Of a DNA stretch of 64,000 nucleotides, positions 56,611 to 64,000 are shown piece after piece. Under the pieces are notes generated by a model, which saw only the letters and a list, made by a program, of their open reading frames with translations, ran no database searches and was not told where the DNA came from. Numbering within the stretch: position 1 is the stretch's first letter; each line of letters opens with the position of its first letter. Origin of the DNA: Arthrobacter humicola (lineage in GTDB: Bacteria; Actinomycetota; Actinomycetes; Actinomycetales; Micrococcaceae); assembly GCF_022803015.1 (NCBI RefSeq), contig NZ_JAFKON010000014.1, positions 1-64,000 of the forward strand. Reading direction: 5' to 3'. Both the position numbers and the translations under genes were made by a program.

Positions 56611-57975
56611 ATGACCACCACCGCACATGACATCACCTACCGGCTCGAGCAGAAGCGCCGCGTCCAGGCCGACTTCCCGGGCCCCAAGTCCGTTGCCTTG
56701 ACCGAGCGCCGCAAGGCGGTCGTCGCGGCCGGCGTCGCGTCCAGCGTCCCGGTCTTCGTGGCCGACGCCGACGGCGGCATCATCCACGACGTCGACGGCA
56801 ACTCCTTCATTGACCTCGGCTCCGGCATCGCCGTGACGAGCGTCGGCGCCTCGGACCCCGCCGTCGTCGGCGCCGTGAAGGAAGCCGTGGAGCACTTCAC
56901 CCACACCTGCTTCATGGTCACGCCGTACGAGGGCTATGTCGCCGTTGCCGAGCAGCTGAACCGCCTCACCCCGGGCGACCACGAAAAGCGCACGGTGCTG
57001 TTCAACTCCGGCGCGGAGGCGGTCGAAAACGCCGTCAAGGTGGCCCGCCTGGCCACCGGCCGGGACGCCGTCGTCGCATTCGACCACGCCTACCACGGCC
57101 GCACCAACCTGACCATGGCGCTGACCGCCAAGGCCATGCCGTACAAGACTAACTTCGGCCCGTTCGCGCCCGAGGTCTACCGCATGCCGATGAGCTACCC
57201 GTTCCGCGAGGAAAACCCGGAGATCACCGGTGCCGAGGCCGCCAAGCGCGTCATCACCATGATCGAGAAGCAGATCGGCGGCGAGCAGGTTGCCGCGATC
57301 ATCATCGAACCCATCCAGGGCGAAGGCGGCTTCATTGTCCCCGCCGACGGGTTCCTGCCCGCGCTGGCGGACTGGGCCAAGGCCAAGGGCATCGTGTTCA
57401 TCGCCGATGAGGTCCAGTCCGGCTTCTGCCGCACCGGTGAATGGTTCGCCGTGAACCACGAAGGTGTTGTCCCGGACATCATCACCATGGCCAAGGGCAT
57501 CGCCGGCGGCATGCCGCTCTCCGCCATCACGGGCCGCGCCGATCTCCTCGACGCCGTCCACCCGGGCGGCCTCGGCGGCACCTACGGCGGCAACCCGGTG
57601 GCGTGCGCAGCAGCGCTGGCGTCGATCGGCTCGATGGAGCAGTACGACCTCAACGGCCGCGCCAAGCACATTGAAGAGATCGCCCTCGGCAAGCTGCGCG
57701 AACTCGCCGCCGAGCTTGCTGACAGTTCAGTGATCGGTGACGTCCGCGGCCGCGGCGCCATGCTGGCCATTGAACTCGTCCAGGCCGGTTCCAAGGAGCC
57801 GAACCCGGAGCTGACCAAGGCCGTCGCCGCAGCCTGCCTCAAGGAGGGTGTCATCATCCTCACCTGCGGCACCTACGGCAACGTCATCCGGCTGCTGCCC
57901 CCGCTGGTGATCAGCGACGAGCTGCTGCTGGACGGCCTCGGAGTCCTGGCCGCGGCCATCAAGGCCAACGCCTAG
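56611..57975 (+). CDS. gabT: 4-Aminobutyrate aminotransferase
   Basis: A 454-residue PLP-dependent class III aminotransferase converting GABA and 2-oxoglutarate to succinate semialdehyde and glutamate. AGGAAGG precedes ATG 56611. LFNSGAEAVENAVKVARLATGR, AYHGRTNLTMALTAK, IEPIQGEGGFIVPADGFLP, FIADEVQSGFCRTG, and the PLP-binding K295 in MAKGIAGGMPLSAITGR are all present. It is downstream of the aldehyde dehydrogenase and ends at a strong hairpin. Succinate-semialdehyde dehydrogenase gabD is not evident here. Confidence 0.92.
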   Translation: MTTTAHDITYRLEQKRRVQADFPGPKSVALTERRKAVVAAGVASSVPVFVADADGGIIHDVDGNSFIDLGSGIAVTSVGASDPAVVGAVKEAVEHFTHTCFMVTPYEGYVAVAEQLNRLTPGDHEKRTVLFNSGAEAVENAVKVARLATGRDAVVAFDHAYHGRTNLTMALTAKAMPYKTNFGPFAPEVYRMPMSYPFREENPEITGAEAAKRVITMIEKQIGGEQVAAIIIEPIQGEGGFIVPADGFLPALADWAKAKGIVFIADEVQSGFCRTGEWFAVNHEGVVPDIITMAKGIAGGMPLSAITGRADLLDAVHPGGLGGTYGGNPVACAAALASIGSMEQYDLNGRAKHIEEIALGKLRELAAELADSSVIGDVRGRGAMLAIELVQAGSKEPNPELTKAVAAACLKEGVIILTCGTYGNVIRLLPPLVISDELLLDGLGVLAAAIKANA

Positions 57976-58046
57976 CCCAAGGCCCAGTGAGCTGCCGGGA
58001 AGGCGATCCTTTCCCGGCGAGCCGGCGCTACCCGAAAACGGGCGAC

Positions 58047-58091
58047 ACAGCGGAGGAGCCGCGGACACCTTGTCCGTGGCTCCTCCGCTGT
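58047..58091. terminator. Bidirectional terminator after gabT
   Basis: ACAGCGGAGGAGCCGCGGAC with its partner at 58071-58091 forms a stem of 20 out of 21 pairs with a three-base loop, between convergent gabT and lipoprotein genes. Confidence 0.8.
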
Positions 58092-58138
58092 TTCCGGCTT
58101 GGCTTTGTTCGGCCCTGCATCCGGTCCTGCGTCCGGTC

Positions 58139-58918
58139 CTACTTCCAGGCGGTCGCGTCCAGCTGGATCGCCACCACGTACAGGTGCTGGCCCTGCTCGA
58201 TCTTCTCCACCTCAGTGACCCGCACCTTCGTCTCCGGAATCGTGCCCATCGGACGGCCGACGCCGATCCCGTAGCTCAGCACGCTTTCGAAGTCCCCGGC
58301 CGGCGCGTAGCTGGTGAGCGCCTGGTATCCGATTGCCGGCGGCGGCGCACTGGTCACGGTGCTGGCCGTGCCGTCCGCGGTGTGCGACTGGGCCCCGCGG
58401 AAGGTCACCTCGAGGAGGGTTCCCGTGCCGGGCATCGGGATGGGCAGGCCGCTGCCGTCGTCGACGAGTTCGGGGACCGTTTCGACGTCGTAGCTGGGGA
58501 AGCCACCGGTGAAGCGGAAGCTCAACTGGTCGTACGGCGGCGCGTCGGAGGGGTGCTGGCCCGCGCCGATGGCGGACAGCGTCGGCAGCGGTGCCGCCGG
58601 CGGGGGCGCGATCGGCACAGGGTTCTTGTGGTCCGTGTGGAACGGGGTGGTTGGCCCCGGCACGGACCAGTCGTGGGTGACCGTGGAGGAGATCACCTTG
58701 TCGCCTGGTTGCGGCGGCGCCGTTTCGTCGGCATCCCCGGTTGCCGACGGCGACGGGCTGGCGGTCGGGCCGACGGAGGCGGTCGGGGACTGCGACGGCG
58801 GCTGGCTGCCGGCGGAGGGCTGCGGGGCCGGCGTGCAGGCGGTCAGGACCAGCAGGAGCGTCAGGGTTCCCACTCCCGCGGTCCGCGTCCGCGTCCGTCC
58901 GTTGCGAATGGCGTCCAT
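58139..58918 (-). CDS. AMIN-like domain lipoprotein
   Basis: A 259-residue lipoprotein from ATG 58918, preceded by GAGGGGAGCG; an extended frame to 59134 has no start support. The signal peptide ends with LLVLTACTP, lipobox Cys near residue 29, followed by a Pro/Ser/Ala/Thr-rich linker to about residue 80. The folded part has YDQLSFRFTGGFPSYDVETVP, LLEVTFRGAQSHTADG and GIGVGRPMG, which resembles the AMIN-like domain found in actinobacterial lipoproteins. AMIN domains bind cell-wall components. No role is known. Confidence 0.78.
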   Translation of the reverse strand: MDAIRNGRTRTRTAGVGTLTLLLVLTACTPAPQPSAGSQPPSQSPTASVGPTASPSPSATGDADETAPPQPGDKVISSTVTHDWSVPGPTTPFHTDHKNPVPIAPPPAAPLPTLSAIGAGQHPSDAPPYDQLSFRFTGGFPSYDVETVPELVDDGSGLPIPMPGTGTLLEVTFRGAQSHTADGTASTVTSAPPPAIGYQALTSYAPAGDFESVLSYGIGVGRPMGTIPETKVRVTEVEKIEQGQHLYVVAIQLDATAWK

Positions 58919-59109
58919 GGTGCGCTCCCCTCGACCATTACAGCGTAGGTCCGGAAGATTGTGCTGGTCAGGGTAATAAGTCACCACCTTTTGACGTGCC
59001 GCTGGACTAGAGTCGTTCCTATCCACTGCAGGAACGCAGACCGGCCGACGTCGCCCGGAACCCCCGGGGCGCAGCTGGCATCTGCCCCAGACCCAAAAGG
59101 GGTTCATAC

Positions 59110-59982
59110 ATGCGATACGTAGTCGGCTATACACCCACCGAACGTGGTGCGGACGCCGTTGCCTTGGCCTCAGCCATGGCCCGCGCGCAGGGAGCGCATC
59201 TCGACCTGGTCTATGTGGTGGATCGGCACACGCCCTATGTGGCGATGAATCCGGAAGGAAACCAGGTCAGCGCCGCGGAGCAGCAGATCCGCTCAGCGGA
59301 ACGCCAGGGAATGGAACTGGTCCCCGAGGGGCTGGAGGCGCACTTCCATGTCCGCCAGGCAGAATCGTTCGCGGCCGGCCTCATCGAGGCCGCACTCGAG
59401 TTCAGGGCCGGCTTGATCGTGGTGGGTGCCGCCAGCAGCGGCCTGTTCAAGCGCCATACCGTGGGCAACGTGGCCAACGCCCTGCTGCACGCTGCCCCGG
59501 TACCGGTGGCACTGGCGCCGCGCGGCTACCGCCAGACCGAAGCCATCACGCGTCTGACCCTCGCGGTGGGCCAGCGCGTCGGAGCGGAGGCGGCGATCGA
59601 CGTCGCGATCGAATCCGCCGAGCGCCGTGGCGTGCCGCTTCGGCTGGTTTCCCTCGTGGAACTGGACGTCGAGGGGGACGGCGGGGAGAACGTCAACGCC
59701 GCCCACATCCACGCCAACACCGTCCTCGCTGCCGCCGCGCACCGTCTGCCGGAGGGCCACCATGTCAGCGTGGAGGTCGCGCACGGCCGCACGATCGAGG
59801 AAGCGATCGATGACCTGGAATGGGACGACGGCGAGGTCATGATCGTCGGGTCCTCCCGCCTGGCGGAGAAGCACAAACTGTTCATTGGCAGCACGGCTTT
59901 CAAGGTGCTGCGGGCGCTTCCGGTTCCGATGGTGGTGGTCCCGCGCGACTACCAGCGGGTGGATGCCTTCCCGGAGGTCTGA
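59110..59982 (+). CDS. Tandem universal stress protein
   Basis: A 290-residue protein of two Usp domains. The first has VVGYTPTERGADAVALASAMA and LIVVGAASSGLFKRHTVGNVANALLHAAPVPVALA, the Usp ATP-binding GxxxxG pattern; the second (about 150-285) ends MIVGSSRLAEKHKLFIGSTAFKVLRALPVPMVVV. Such tandem Usp proteins respond to starvation or stress, often binding ATP. The final G2XG9G(S/T) pattern in the first domain is present in VGAASSGLFKRHTVGN. It is convergent with the methyltransferase gene, overlapping its 3' end by 34 bases. Confidence 0.85.
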   Translation: MRYVVGYTPTERGADAVALASAMARAQGAHLDLVYVVDRHTPYVAMNPEGNQVSAAEQQIRSAERQGMELVPEGLEAHFHVRQAESFAAGLIEAALEFRAGLIVVGAASSGLFKRHTVGNVANALLHAAPVPVALAPRGYRQTEAITRLTLAVGQRVGAEAAIDVAIESAERRGVPLRLVSLVELDVEGDGGENVNAAHIHANTVLAAAAHRLPEGHHVSVEVAHGRTIEEAIDDLEWDDGEVMIVGSSRLAEKHKLFIGSTAFKVLRALPVPMVVVPRDYQRVDAFPEV

Positions 59983-60839
59983 GGCGCCGGGGCCAGGACC
60001 GCCCAGTACGCGGGAATGCTGCCGGGCGGTCCACCGGCCTCCATCGGCACCGTCTTCAAGACGGTGGGTCCCTCCGCGATGAGGGTCCAGCGGTCCGGGG
60101 GAAACACGCGGGAGCGTTGCCCGGCACCGAAGTGGCCCGGTTTCGGCAACGAGGCAATGGCCTGGCGGAGCGGTCCCGGGATCCGCCTGCCGGTGGCGCC
60201 GAGTTCCCGCAGGTAGCTCAGGGCGCCGCCCGGCACGTTCGTTTCGACGAGGTAGATCCTGCCCCGGGTGCCCAGGAGCGCTTCGATGGAGCCTGCGAGG
60301 CGTGCCTGCCGACGCCGGCTGAGGACATGGAGCACGCCGCGGACAAAGACGTTGGCGTCGCCGAGTTCGCCCGCCAGCGCAGCCGCCGCGGCCGGCTGCG
60401 TGGCATCCAGGCTCCGGAAACGGAGGCCTGCAACCTGCGGCTGCGCGGAATGCGCGGCTGCCACGGCCTGGGGTGAGACGTCGACGCCGAGGACCGAGGC
60501 GAAGATGTCGGTAAGCCGCCGTGTGATGGTGCCGTTCCCGCAGCCGAGATCGATCACCGGAAGGCTGGTGTCCATCGCGCCGGCCATCACTCGCAGGTGG
60601 TGCCGGATCTCTTCGTTCCCGGCGCCCGGGGCGGCGTCCCAGATGACCGGTTCCCGGAGGGATCCCTGGGACACGCCGCGCCAGAAGGCATCCCAGCGCC
60701 GGTCCGGGCGGCTGGGACGGTGCAGGGAGAGCACGGCAACCCTGGCCGCGAGCCGGACACTATCTGCCACCCAGTGCACGCGTTTTCCTGTTTTGCGTTT
60801 TCCTGTTTTGCGTCTGCCCGCCGGCACGGTTCCTCTCAC
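59949..60839 (-). CDS. Class I SAM-dependent methyltransferase
   Basis: A 296-residue protein. SAM motif I is VIDLGCGNGTITRRLTDIF near residue 95, followed by LGVDVSPQAVAAAH, RSLDATQP and FVRGVLHVL in motif positions. The N-terminus has an RKTGK-RKTGK duplication, from a 15-base tandem DNA repeat near 60783-60812, which may lie outside the true start; a GTG start just after it (VHWVADSV) is possible. The substrate is unknown. It follows the GGDEF-EAL gene with a four-base overlap (60836-60839), so it is likely coupled to it. Confidence 0.78.
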   Translation of the reverse strand: MRGTVPAGRRKTGKRKTGKRVHWVADSVRLAARVAVLSLHRPSRPDRRWDAFWRGVSQGSLREPVIWDAAPGAGNEEIRHHLRVMAGAMDTSLPVIDLGCGNGTITRRLTDIFASVLGVDVSPQAVAAAHSAQPQVAGLRFRSLDATQPAAAAALAGELGDANVFVRGVLHVLSRRRQARLAGSIEALLGTRGRIYLVETNVPGGALSYLRELGATGRRIPGPLRQAIASLPKPGHFGAGQRSRVFPPDRWTLIAEGPTVLKTVPMEAGGPPGSIPAYWAVLAPAPQTSGKASTRW

Positions 60840-62368
60840 GCGACCGCGCCGTCTCTGTGCGCGAGCAGGTCCGTCATGTCCGCCACCGGGAGCGGGCGGC
60901 TGAAGAAATACCCCTGGCCGAACTCGCAGTTCAGCTGCCGCAGCCTGTTGGCTTGCTCCCTGTCCTCGATGCCTTCGGCGACGGCGCCCAGCCCGGCCGA
61001 ATGGATCAGCTGCAGGATGGCGGCGACGAAGGTTTCCTGCTGCCGGTCCGTGGTCAGCCCGTCGAGCAGGGACTTATCGATCTTCGCCTGCGCGGCGGGG
61101 AGCGTGCGCAGGTAGCTGATGGAGGAATAGCCGGTGCCGAAGTCGTCGATCTCGATCCGGACGCCGAGGTCATTGAGCGACTGCATGGTGGCGGCCACTT
61201 CGGGGCCGCCGCGCATGATCGCGGTTTCGGTGATTTCGATCGAGATATGGCGGGGCTCGACGCCGTTCTGGCTCAGCAGGCCTTCGACGTAGGGTGCCAG
61301 ATCGACGTGGTGCAGGTCCGCGGGGGAGAGGTTGATGTGCGTGCTGAAGTCCGCGGGAAGCCCCGGATCGGACTTCCAGCGGCCGGTTTGTGCGATGGCG
61401 TTCCGGAGCACCCAGTGGCCGATTTCCACGGTGAGCCCGGCCTCGTCGGCGGCGTCGAGGAAGGTATCCGGCCCCAGCAGGCCCAAGGCGGGATGGCGCC
61501 AGCGGATCAGGGCCTCGGCGCCGGCGATCGCTCCGGTGCGCAGGTCCATGATGGGCTGGTACTCCAGCTCGAGCTGGTCCGTCGCCAGTGCCGTCCGCAG
61601 CTCCGCCACCTGGTGGACCCGCTGCTTGGCGGCCTCGTGCATGGCCGCGGAAAACACCAGGAGGGTGTCCCTGCCGCGTTTCTTGGCCTCGTGCATGGCG
61701 ATGTCGGCATCGCGGATGAGTTCCTCGCTTCGCAGGCCCGGTTCGCCGAGCCGGACACCGGTGCCGGCCGTGAGGGCGACCGCCACACCGCCGGCAATGA
61801 TTCTGTCCTTCAGTGATTCGCCGAGCCGGGCCGCGGTCTGCAGCACGGACTCCGTGTCCTGGTCCGCGACGAGCACCGCGAATTCATCGCCGCTGAGGCG
61901 TGCGATCAAGTGGCCCGGTCCGGCCGCGGCGCTAAGCCGCAGGGCCGTCTCGCGCAGTACGGCGTCCCCGGCGGCGTGGCCGAGGCTGTCGTTGATGAGC
62001 CGGAAGGAATCAAGGTCCATCAGGATCAGGGCCGGCTGGCGTCCCGTGCCGGCCCCGGCAACGGCTTCGGCCACTTTTTCCTGCAGCAGCGAGCGGCTGG
62101 CCAGGCCGGTCAGCTCATCGGTGTTGATGACGCGCCGGAGTTCGGCTTTGGCCGCCTCCAGGAGCGCGGTCCGCTCGGCGACCCGGACTTCCAGGTCCTC
62201 GTACATGCTCTGGAGCTCTTCGGCCAGCAGGTTGATGCCGGTGGTGACTGCGTCTATCCCGTCCCGGGCCGGTGAGACCGGCAGCCGGTTCGACAGATCG
62301 CCCGAGGACAGAACCACGATGCCGTCCACGAGTTCCTCGAGGCGGCGGTCATCATCACGCCCCGTCAT
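60836..62368 (-). CDS. GGDEF-EAL cyclic-di-GMP protein
   Basis: A 510-residue cytoplasmic protein with no membrane helix. Residues 1-85 form a HAMP-like/coiled-coil stretch (LEELVDGIVVLSSGDLSNRL, ELQSMYEDLEVRVAERTALL). The GGDEF domain (about 95-255) reads SGDEF at the active site, an accepted variant, with DELTGLASRSLLQEKV ahead. The EAL domain (about 265-505) has AEALIRWRHP, NLSPADLHH, EITETAIM, IDDFGTGYSS, KIDKSLLDGL and AEGIEDREQA, preserving the metal and catalytic residues, so both synthesis and hydrolysis of c-di-GMP are possible. It overlaps the upstream STAS-like gene by 14 bases. Confidence 0.9.
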   Translation of the reverse strand: MTGRDDDRRLEELVDGIVVLSSGDLSNRLPVSPARDGIDAVTTGINLLAEELQSMYEDLEVRVAERTALLEAAKAELRRVINTDELTGLASRSLLQEKVAEAVAGAGTGRQPALILMDLDSFRLINDSLGHAAGDAVLRETALRLSAAAGPGHLIARLSGDEFAVLVADQDTESVLQTAARLGESLKDRIIAGGVAVALTAGTGVRLGEPGLRSEELIRDADIAMHEAKKRGRDTLLVFSAAMHEAAKQRVHQVAELRTALATDQLELEYQPIMDLRTGAIAGAEALIRWRHPALGLLGPDTFLDAADEAGLTVEIGHWVLRNAIAQTGRWKSDPGLPADFSTHINLSPADLHHVDLAPYVEGLLSQNGVEPRHISIEITETAIMRGGPEVAATMQSLNDLGVRIEIDDFGTGYSSISYLRTLPAAQAKIDKSLLDGLTTDRQQETFVAAILQLIHSAGLGAVAEGIEDREQANRLRQLNCEFGQGYFFSRPLPVADMTDLLAHRDGAVA

Positions 62369-62759
62369 GGCCCTGTGAGGTCAGCCAGCGGACCGCCTCT
62401 TCACCGTTGGTGAAAAAGCGTGTCGGAACCGGCGCGGAATTGACGCCGAGGAAGAAGTTGGCGAGGACCCGGTCCACGGCGGAGGAGCCGAGGAGTGCGA
62501 TTGCCGAGGCGTCGCAGTGCTTGGCGAACACGGCCCGGGCGGCCCGGCTGACGGAGTCCGTGGTGGCCATGTCGATCAGCAGCGGCGTGGGCCGGCCGCC
62601 GCACAACTCATTGACGCGATCCATGGCCAGCTGGGCGTTGGGGGCATCAATCACCACGCCGCGGGCCCACTGAAGGCGCAAGATGCCGTTGCTGTCGAAG
62701 TCCAGGGACGAGATGTCGCGCCCGCCCTGAGTTTCACGATCCTCGTGTGGCACCAGCAA
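62355..62759 (-). CDS. STAS/SEC14-like small regulatory protein
   Basis: A 134-residue protein. GILRLQWARGVVIDAPNAQLAMDRVNEL followed by PLLIDMATTDSVSRAARAVFA, in parts, and a C-terminal FFTNGEEAVRWLT segment give the alternating strand-helix pattern of STAS/SpoIIAA-like (DUF7793-type) proteins. The FFTNGEEAVRWL ending is typical of this group. Its 3' end overlaps the start of the GGDEF-EAL gene by 14 bases, so the two are translationally coupled and may interact, as STAS proteins often regulate partners by binding. Function is otherwise unknown. Confidence 0.72.
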   Translation of the reverse strand: MLVPHEDRETQGGRDISSLDFDSNGILRLQWARGVVIDAPNAQLAMDRVNELCGGRPTPLLIDMATTDSVSRAARAVFAKHCDASAIALLGSSAVDRVLANFFLGVNSAPVPTRFFTNGEEAVRWLTSQGHDGA

Positions 62760-62851
62760 TCCTCAATTTCGCCCCGACATGTCCCCTTCATGATGACACT
62801 AACGCACAGTGGCAGGGGTGCGCAGGCCGCCAACCCGCCGGGGCGGTAGAG

Positions 62852-63877
62852 CTAGGCGGCGGCGCGGGCCCGTTTCCGGGTCACGGAGTTCTTCCGGGCC
62901 GTGTGCAGCATGTCCACGGTCAGTACCAGCAGCGCCAGCCAGACGACGCCGAAGCCGGCCCACCGGTCCGGTGTCATTGTTTCCTTGAACACGACGAGCG
63001 CCACGATGAACTGCAGGACGGGCGCGAAGTACTGCAGCAGGCCGATCGTGGTCATCGGCAAGCGGCGGGCGGACGCACCGAAGAACAGCAGGGGCACCGC
63101 GGTGATGACGCCTGACGCCACCAGCAGCCAGAAATGTCCCGCACCGTTTGCGGCCAGAGTTGCCGACCCGCTGACGGCGAGGAAGATCATGGTGGCCGCA
63201 GCTACGGGCGCCAGGACGATCGTCTCCACGGTGAGGCTTGTGATCGCCTCCGCCCGCGGGCCCACGCGCTTCTTGACGAATCCGTACAGGCCAAAGCTCA
63301 GCGCGAGTGTCAGTGCTATCCAGGGGAGCTTGCCGTAGGAGACCGTCAGCACGCCGACGGCCACGAAGCCGATGCCGACCGCGGCCCACTGCAGCGGCCG
63401 CAGCTTCTCCTTCAGGACGAAGACCCCCAGCAATACGGAGACCAGCGGGTTGATGAAGTAGCCCAGGGAGGCCTCGACGGCCTGGCCGGTGGTCACGCCG
63501 TAGGTGTACGTCAGCCAGTTCACCGCGATCAGGGCAGCGGCGACGGACAGCGGCCAAACCACAGTGCGGTCCCGGAAAGCAGCAGCCAGCACCCGCCAGG
63601 ACCGTGTGACGGTGATGAGCAGGACGCAGAACAGGAGGGACCAGACCACCCGGTTGGCAACGATTTCGACCGCGCCGGCCGGATGCAGGACATAGAAGTA
63701 CAGGGGCAGCAGCCCCCAGAGCCCGTAGGCGCCGATGCCGAACAGGATTCCCGCCGTCGTGTCCTTGTCCACCGGTGCCGGTCCGCCCGGCCGGGCCGGC
63801 ACCGGCCCTGCCCCAGCGGCCGGGCTGGCCGGCGCTGTCAAGGGGGCGGGGGACAAGGATCCTTCGGGCTTAGGCAC
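62852..63877 (-). CDS. rarD: EamA-family transporter RarD
   Basis: A 341-residue membrane protein from GTG 63877. A Pro/Ala-rich head of about 40 residues is followed by ten helices. YGLWGLLPLYFYVLHPAGAVEIVANRVVWSL, in parts, NWLTYTYGVTTGQAVEASLGYFINPL and RLPMTTIGLLQYFAPVLQF are the specific marks of RarD, a chloramphenicol-sensitivity/DMT-type permease. Its substrate is not known. The head is longer than usual and rich in Pro, so translation may start further in. Confidence 0.88.
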   Translation of the reverse strand: MPKPEGSLSPAPLTAPASPAAGAGPVPARPGGPAPVDKDTTAGILFGIGAYGLWGLLPLYFYVLHPAGAVEIVANRVVWSLLFCVLLITVTRSWRVLAAAFRDRTVVWPLSVAAALIAVNWLTYTYGVTTGQAVEASLGYFINPLVSVLLGVFVLKEKLRPLQWAAVGIGFVAVGVLTVSYGKLPWIALTLALSFGLYGFVKKRVGPRAEAITSLTVETIVLAPVAAATMIFLAVSGSATLAANGAGHFWLLVASGVITAVPLLFFGASARRLPMTTIGLLQYFAPVLQFIVALVVFKETMTPDRWAGFGVVWLALLVLTVDMLHTARKNSVTRKRARAAA

Positions 63878-64000
63878 AAAACCAATAACACCACCTGCGC
63901 GACGCCTATTCCTGCCAATCGGAGCGCGAGCAGGCCGGTCACATTTAGAATAGGGGCCTGTGCGCTGTATCTACTGGCGCTGTCCCTAAGACTCAGAAGG
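63878..64000. other. Upstream region at window end
   Basis: The last 120 bases lie 5' of rarD and contain an AT-richer patch with TAGAATAGGG near 63948. They probably hold the rarD promoter and perhaps a divergent one; no gene is visible before the edge. Confidence 0.35.

Noticed and set aside
1..64000. tRNA or rRNA genes and riboswitches
   Set aside because: I saw no cloverleaf, rRNA segment or recognised riboswitch core; a covariance scan would be needed to exclude them fully.

Overview
The window is about 64 kb of high-GC DNA from an actinobacterium. The gene content (menaquinone rather than ubiquinone synthesis, class E sortase, GAF-ANTAR regulator, bacterial topoisomerase IB, polyphosphate kinase 2, PucR/GABA island, siroheme sulfite reductase with APS reductase), together with many genes that appear to start at or next to the transcription start (leaderless), points to the Micrococcaceae (Arthrobacter / Pseudarthrobacter type). 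This identification is inference from gene content; no rRNA gene is present. I see no tRNA, rRNA or CRISPR array.

Layout. (1) 1-3.6 kb is accessory and decaying DNA: the 3' end of an IS110-family transposase, a gene-poor stretch with a strong hairpin, a duplicated zinc-ribbon phage-type sequence flanking an O-antigen-ligase-like membrane protein gene, and a frameshifted, deleted phage tail gene on the minus strand. (2) 3.7-13 kb holds a metallo-beta-lactamase-fold hydrolase, tiny membrane proteins, an EspI/MinD-like ATPase, an orphan PqqD plus nucleotidyltransferase pair, a GAF-ANTAR RNA-binding regulator, an MFS exporter, a PAP2 phosphatase and a class E sortase operon. (3) 13-28.7 kb is a dispersed menaquinone region: menC, menD (coupled to argS), menF, menG, a menaquinone reductase-like flavoprotein and a polyprenyl diphosphate synthase. 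It is interrupted by a MarR regulator, PhoX, a 32-bp inverted repeat array and a polar amino-acid ABC transporter. (4) 29-31 kb has a DUF559 nuclease-like gene, a SUKH-like gene and a TRIC-type channel. (5) 31.3-43.8 kb is a sulfur assimilation island: sirohydrochlorin chelatase, sulfite reductase, APS reductase, ATP sulfurylase (cysDN), a sulfonate-type ABC transporter, an ABM-fold monooxygenase, fused siroheme synthase/uroporphyrinogen methyltransferase and a ferredoxin-NADP reductase. (6) 44-51 kb carries topoisomerase IB, membrane proteins, a CtpF-like P-type ATPase and PPK2. (7) 51.4-58 kb is a GABA/aminobutyraldehyde catabolic island with its GntR and PucR regulators. (8) 58-64 kb has a lipoprotein, a tandem universal stress protein, a methyltransferase, a GGDEF-EAL protein with an overlapping STAS-like partner, and RarD.

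How the parts fit. The sulfur island can take sulfate (or sulfonate sulfur) through APS to sulfite and sulfide. It also makes the siroheme cofactor the reductase needs and may supply reduced ferredoxin through FprA. Three of its transcription units share promoter-proximal motifs, so they may be one regulon. The menaquinone genes cover the isochorismate, SEPHCHC, OSB, methylation, side-chain and side-chain-reduction steps; menA, menB, menE and menH are not in the window. The GABA genes convert aminobutyraldehyde and GABA to succinate semialdehyde.

Most notable new structure: the cysD N-terminal coding region contains a 114-bp nested palindrome that looks like an in-frame insertion. Next are the double-orientation 32-bp repeat array before argS, the shared sulfur-promoter motifs with a possible Cys-containing leader peptide, and the phage-derived duplication around the O-antigen-ligase-like gene.
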